This document shows, in pieces, positions 60,760 through 64,000 of a stretch of 64,000 nt of DNA (position 1 is the stretch's first letter; the number at the start of each line of letters is the position of its first letter). The stretch is from Welwitschia mirabilis (taxonomy: Eukaryota; Gnetophyta; Gnetopsida; Welwitschiales). The stretch covers positions 281,716,451 to 281,780,450 of the forward strand of contig JBOZIK010000001.1 of NCBI GenBank assembly GCA_051453625.1, given 5' to 3'. The notes below the pieces were generated by a model that saw only the letters and a list, made by a program, of their open reading frames with translations, did no database searches and was not told the DNA's origin. The position numbers and the translations under genes are program-made.

Positions 60760-61321
60760 NNNNNNNNNNNNNNNNNNNNNNNNNNNNNNNNNNNNNNNNN
60801 NNNNNNNNNNNNNNNNNNNNNNNNNNNNNNNNNNNNNNNNNNNNNNNNNNNNNNNNNNNNNNNNNNNNNNNNNNNNNNNNNNNNNNNNNNNNNNNNNNNN
60901 NNNNNNNNNNNNNNNNNNNNNNNNNNNNNNNNNNNNNNNNNNNNNNNNNNNNNNNNNNNNNNNNNNNNNNNNNNNNNNNNNNNNNNNNNNNNNNNNNNNN
61001 NNNNNNNNNNNNNNNNNNNNNNNNNNNNNNNNNNNNNNNNNNNNNNNNNNNNNNNNNNNNNNNNNNNNNNNNNNNNNNNNNNNNNNNNNNNNNNNNNNNN
61101 NNNNNNNNNNNNNNNNNNNNNNNNNNNNNNNNNNNNNNNNNNNNNNNNNNNNNNNNNNNNNNNNNNNNNNNNNNNNNNNNNNNNNNNNNNNNNNNNNNNN
61201 NNNNNNNNNNNNNNNNNNNNNNNNNNNNNNNNNNNNNNNNNNNNNNNNNNNNNNNNNNNNNNNNNNNNNNNNNNNNNNNNNNNNNNNNNNNNNNNNNNNN
61301 NNNNNNNNNNNNNNNNNNNNN
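60760..61321. other. assembly gap (562 N)
   Basis: Gap between gag and protease of the third gypsy element. Confidence 0.95.
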
Positions 61322-61689
61322 TTGGAAGGTTGATATTCATAAGAAGAAGGATTTACTTCATGTCCACTTTATGTTACCACTTTAAAATCTCTTCTTACTT
61401 CATTGGGATTTGGTAGAGGTTATGTTGCTAATGATTCTTATGATCTTTAGTTTGCCAACATAGTTTATTGAAGGATGTTACTAAGTTTTCACATTGTCAT
61501 TTTATTTCTCTTATAATTTTGTAAGATTAATAATAGAGTTTTGAAGAGAATCATCTTGATGTTGGAAATTTGGTGGATTTGATTGAAAGTTTGAAATTTC
61601 TAATCCATTTTTAAAAGGTTAAAAATTATTTTAAAAATATTTTTTCAACCTAGGTTGTACCTAATTTTATTTTTTAAAGTTTGGAAATG

Positions 61690-62560
61690 TTTAATTGAAA
61701 GCATAAGTGTTTTTACATATTTTCTCTTTGTATGTTGGTAATAGTGAAAAATCCTTGGTAATGTGATAATTGTCCTCACATACATCACATGTTAGCATAA
61801 CATTCTCCTTAGTTACTAATTTGGCATCTAAAATCATTTTAGTATACTTCTCCAGAGTAGTTGTAAAATCTGTAATCTGTTTTGTAGGATTATCTTCCAC
61901 CTATTTTTCTTATTTAACCTCTTTTAAATCTTTGATGAATTATCCTATAGTGTGGTTTTCTTTTGATGTTGTCCAAGTTTGAATTACCTCCATAAGTTGT
62001 TCTAATATTTTTCGGGCATTGTTTAATGTGAGATTTATAAGGTTTCTATCACAAAAGAAGTTTACAAATTGTTTTGTTTTACAGTTTAGCCCACTATAAA
62101 AGTAGTTAACTAGTTCTTCCCATGTATAAGAATCTACTGGATTAGAGTGAGTTGCTATAAAGAAGCATTTATATGTGGAAGCATAATCTTTATTTGGTTG
62201 TTGTTAAAAATTTTTCACTTTCCTTTTCCATTTTTTAATAGTTGCTTCGCTCATGAATCTTTTAATGAAGGCTTTCTAGACTTGATTCCAAAACTTTAAA
62301 CTTTTATGGGGTATAGTTTTTAGCCAAAATTTTACTCTTTCCTTCAATGTTATAGGAAATATTATCATGTATGTTCAATTACTAATCCTCTTTTTTTCAC
62401 TTATGAAGGTAAGAATCAATTGTTTTTTATCTGTAATGTGTTGGAGGGATTCTCATCATATTTACCACTAACGATTGGATAGGCATTTAGGTTCTTTAAC
62501 TAAACATCATATATTAGTGGTAAATCAAAAGGGGTTTGAATTTCTCATTTCCTATTTTCT
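61690..62560 (-). pseudogene. gag: gag remnant of the third gypsy element
   Basis: Minus-strand words: YMIIFPITLKERVKFWLK near 62,375, FIKRFMSEATIKKWKRKVKN near 62,270-62,210, TWEELVNYFYSGLNCKTKQF near 62,120-62,060, and LINLTLNNARKILEQL near 62,030. A 69-codon open frame (61,900-61,691) holds the zinc knuckle at 61,789-61,748 with C-x2-C-x4-H-x4-F: the last cysteine is Phe. Order and wording match the gag of the outer element (MIIFPFILRGKAK; LNLTLEDAWKLLEG). Confidence 0.82.
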
Positions 62561-63299
62561 AGTAACTTCTTAAGAGTAAGGTTTGCATTAGGACAAGGGG
62601 TTAAAGACCCTAAAACTTTTTTTTTTTCTTTTGTATAGTACTTGACATTGTAAAATTACCTTCTTCTAGACTATGTTCTAAAAAATTTCTTGAACAGGAT
62701 TAGATTCAAAAAAAATAAATTCAAAAGGAATATTATATGCACTTGGATATTGTTTTTCTGATTCAATTTCAAGTCTACTAGTTCTTCTCTAATGTTATCT
62801 TCTATTAACAGTCTTTCTCTATAATATTTCTTTCCTGGACTGATCATGTTACAAGATCCTGTAAATAGAAAACAATAGAAAATAAAATTAAAAATAACAA
62901 ATTGTTATTTTAATTATCATAAAATAGAAATTTAACAGAGTAGAAAGTAAGAAGTAAAAAAAAGATACAAACACTGCCATCCTTCTAATCATGAAAATGA
63001 CAGAGGGGATAATAGAACTATTATTATGTTAATAGAAAACTATAATCCAAAATTTAAAAATAGAAGGTAAAATATAGAAAATAAGTGGTCATCCACCTTA
63101 TCATGTAGACGACATGGAGGACTATAATTATTATTACAAACTATAAAAAATTGAAAACTATAAATCAAAAACTAAAAAAAATAAAACAAAAATAAAAATT
63201 TTTTAATTAAAAATACAACATCACTATAGAGAAATAATTAAATAGAAAACTAATTTTCTCACTTGAATGATGATAATCCTCATGCTTCTTAGTAATCTT
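62561..63299 (-). other. leader of the third gypsy element
   Basis: Noncoding DNA between primer-binding site and gag. It contains degenerate hairpin-type words (GTCATCC...GACGACATGGAGGAC at 63,088-63,122; ATGACAGAGGGGATAATAG at 62,996-63,014) that have relatives inside the LTR at 57,243-57,390. Confidence 0.55.
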
Positions 63300-63317
63300 C
63301 CTTGGCAGTGATACCAA
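63300..63317 (-). promoter_or_regulatory. primer-binding site of the third gypsy element
   Basis: Minus strand TTGGTATCACTGCCAAGG lies two bases after the LTR end ACA. Athila/Tat elements have TTGGCGCCGTTGCCGGGG there; six of the seven differences are C-to-T or G-to-A. It sets the direction of the element. Confidence 0.75.
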
Positions 63318-63319
63318 GA

Positions 63320-64000
63320 TGTTATGGTGCATATTTGTGTAAATGATTTAAGATCAAGAAGATCCTATCATTCACAAATAAAATAGATATTTGCACAATA
63401 CAATACACTAATATAGATGGGAGTTGATCTGAATGTCATATCTTATTAAAGACTCATGAGAGAAGAATGAGGATTGATTTCTAAAAATAATATCATAATC
63501 AAAATTAAAAAAAATGCAAAAAATAAAGATTTAATAAAAATAAGAGTGTAACTAAATCTAAATGTAATGCAAAAATAAATCTAAACTACTTTCTTTTAGC
63601 CTTAATAAAGGCTACTCTTAAGACCTATATCACTAATGAAAATGTCACTAGATCCAGGGCAACATAAACCATAAGGGACATATAATAGAACTAATTACAT
63701 AAATGAAAATAGAGTTTTATATTAAATGGAGCTAACATCTAGGTTACAAAATAGCTAAGCCTCAATGAAGAATGAAAAACCCTTCACTAAGAAAATGTCT
63801 TTCTGCAACTCTCGAGATGGATCTCTCACCCTTTAATCTCCTATCACAAGAATTTTTGATGCATTGAAGATGAAGAGGAGAGTCAAAGGGGTATCTTACT
63901 TATAGGATTTAAGAAATAAAACTAACACAAAAAACACACTACAAACACACTCCATTACAAGAAAGAAGTAGATTAAATCGATAAAGATCAGCTTGTAGTT
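63320..64000 (-). repeat. 5' LTR of the third gypsy element (cut by window end)
   Basis: Starts TGTTATGGTGC on the plus strand and aligns with 56,556 onward over its whole visible length. About 380 bases should remain outside the window. Confidence 0.85.

Larger units (their letters stand above)
56556..64000 (-). mobile_element. third gypsy element, Athila/Tat-like, internally deleted
   Basis: LTRs at 56,556-57,618 and from 63,320 to beyond the window run in the same direction. A primer-binding site next to the right LTR shows the element reads right to left. It contains gag (62,560-61,690), protease (60,510-60,120) with a linker like that of the outer element, and only the C-terminal tail of integrase (59,420-59,180). 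RT, RNase H and the integrase core are missing: only about 0.5 kb lies between the linker and the integrase tail. The element has inserted into a chromovirus. Confidence 0.85.

Noticed and set aside
61770-61982. Plus-strand 70-codon open frame
   Set aside because: It is the antisense shadow of the gag zinc-knuckle region.

Overview
The window looks like AT-rich, gene-poor heterochromatin of a flowering plant. I see no intact cellular gene, no tRNA or rRNA gene, no CRISPR array and nothing bacterial. Almost everything I can identify is an old transposable element: Ty3/gypsy elements of the Athila/Tat type, two chromoviruses, one Ty1/copia Sirevirus, one CACTA (En/Spm-like) DNA transposon, and several decayed tandem repeats. 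The species cannot be named from the sequence. Nine runs of N (7 to 639 bases) are assembly gaps.

Layout. 1-7,100: AT-rich, nothing recognised. About 7,150-26,320 (+): an old Athila/Tat-like element with gag, protease, reverse transcriptase (RT), RNase H (RH) and integrase (INT). It is split inside its RNase H by a second gypsy element, 10,700-24,007 (+), which has two diverged ~1 kb LTRs, a 5-bp target-site duplication and its own gag-PR-RT-RH-INT, then ~6 kb of unexplained DNA before its 3' LTR. 27,575-28,185: four tandem tRNA-like (SINE-head-like) units. 28,908-29,114: a minisatellite. 29,234-36,555: a CACTA transposon with hairpin-rich subterminal ends and an internal ~1.1 kb direct duplication across a gap. 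37,550-39,800 (-): a Tekay/Del-like chromovirus remnant with chromodomain. About 45,540-52,985 (-): a Sirevirus with 3' LTR, an extra ORF in the env-like position, RT-RH, INT, PR and gag. 53,505-54,285: a GC- and CpG-rich island, strongly unlike everything around it. 56,370-56,520 (-): a chromodomain from a second chromovirus, cut by insertion of a third Athila/Tat-like element (56,556 to beyond the window, minus strand). That element keeps LTRs, a primer-binding site, gag, protease and the INT tail, but has lost RT, RNase H and the INT core.

Decay. The coding remnants share one signature: conserved Gln codons have become TAA/TAG and a conserved Trp has become TAG, CpG is rare, and the one clear primer-binding site differs from its family form mainly by C-to-T and G-to-A changes. 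This is what methylated, silenced repeats undergo. No element here looks able to move by itself. Several catalytic residues are lost (RT FMDD read as FMYY or FMDG, the integrase triad altered), although the RNase H of the inner element keeps its three acidic residues.

No clearly new biological system is demonstrated. The parts I cannot explain by known families are the tRNA-like tandem array, the CpG island, the unexplained 6 kb at the 3' end of the inner gypsy element, and the 30-bp in-frame coding repeat between its protease and RT.
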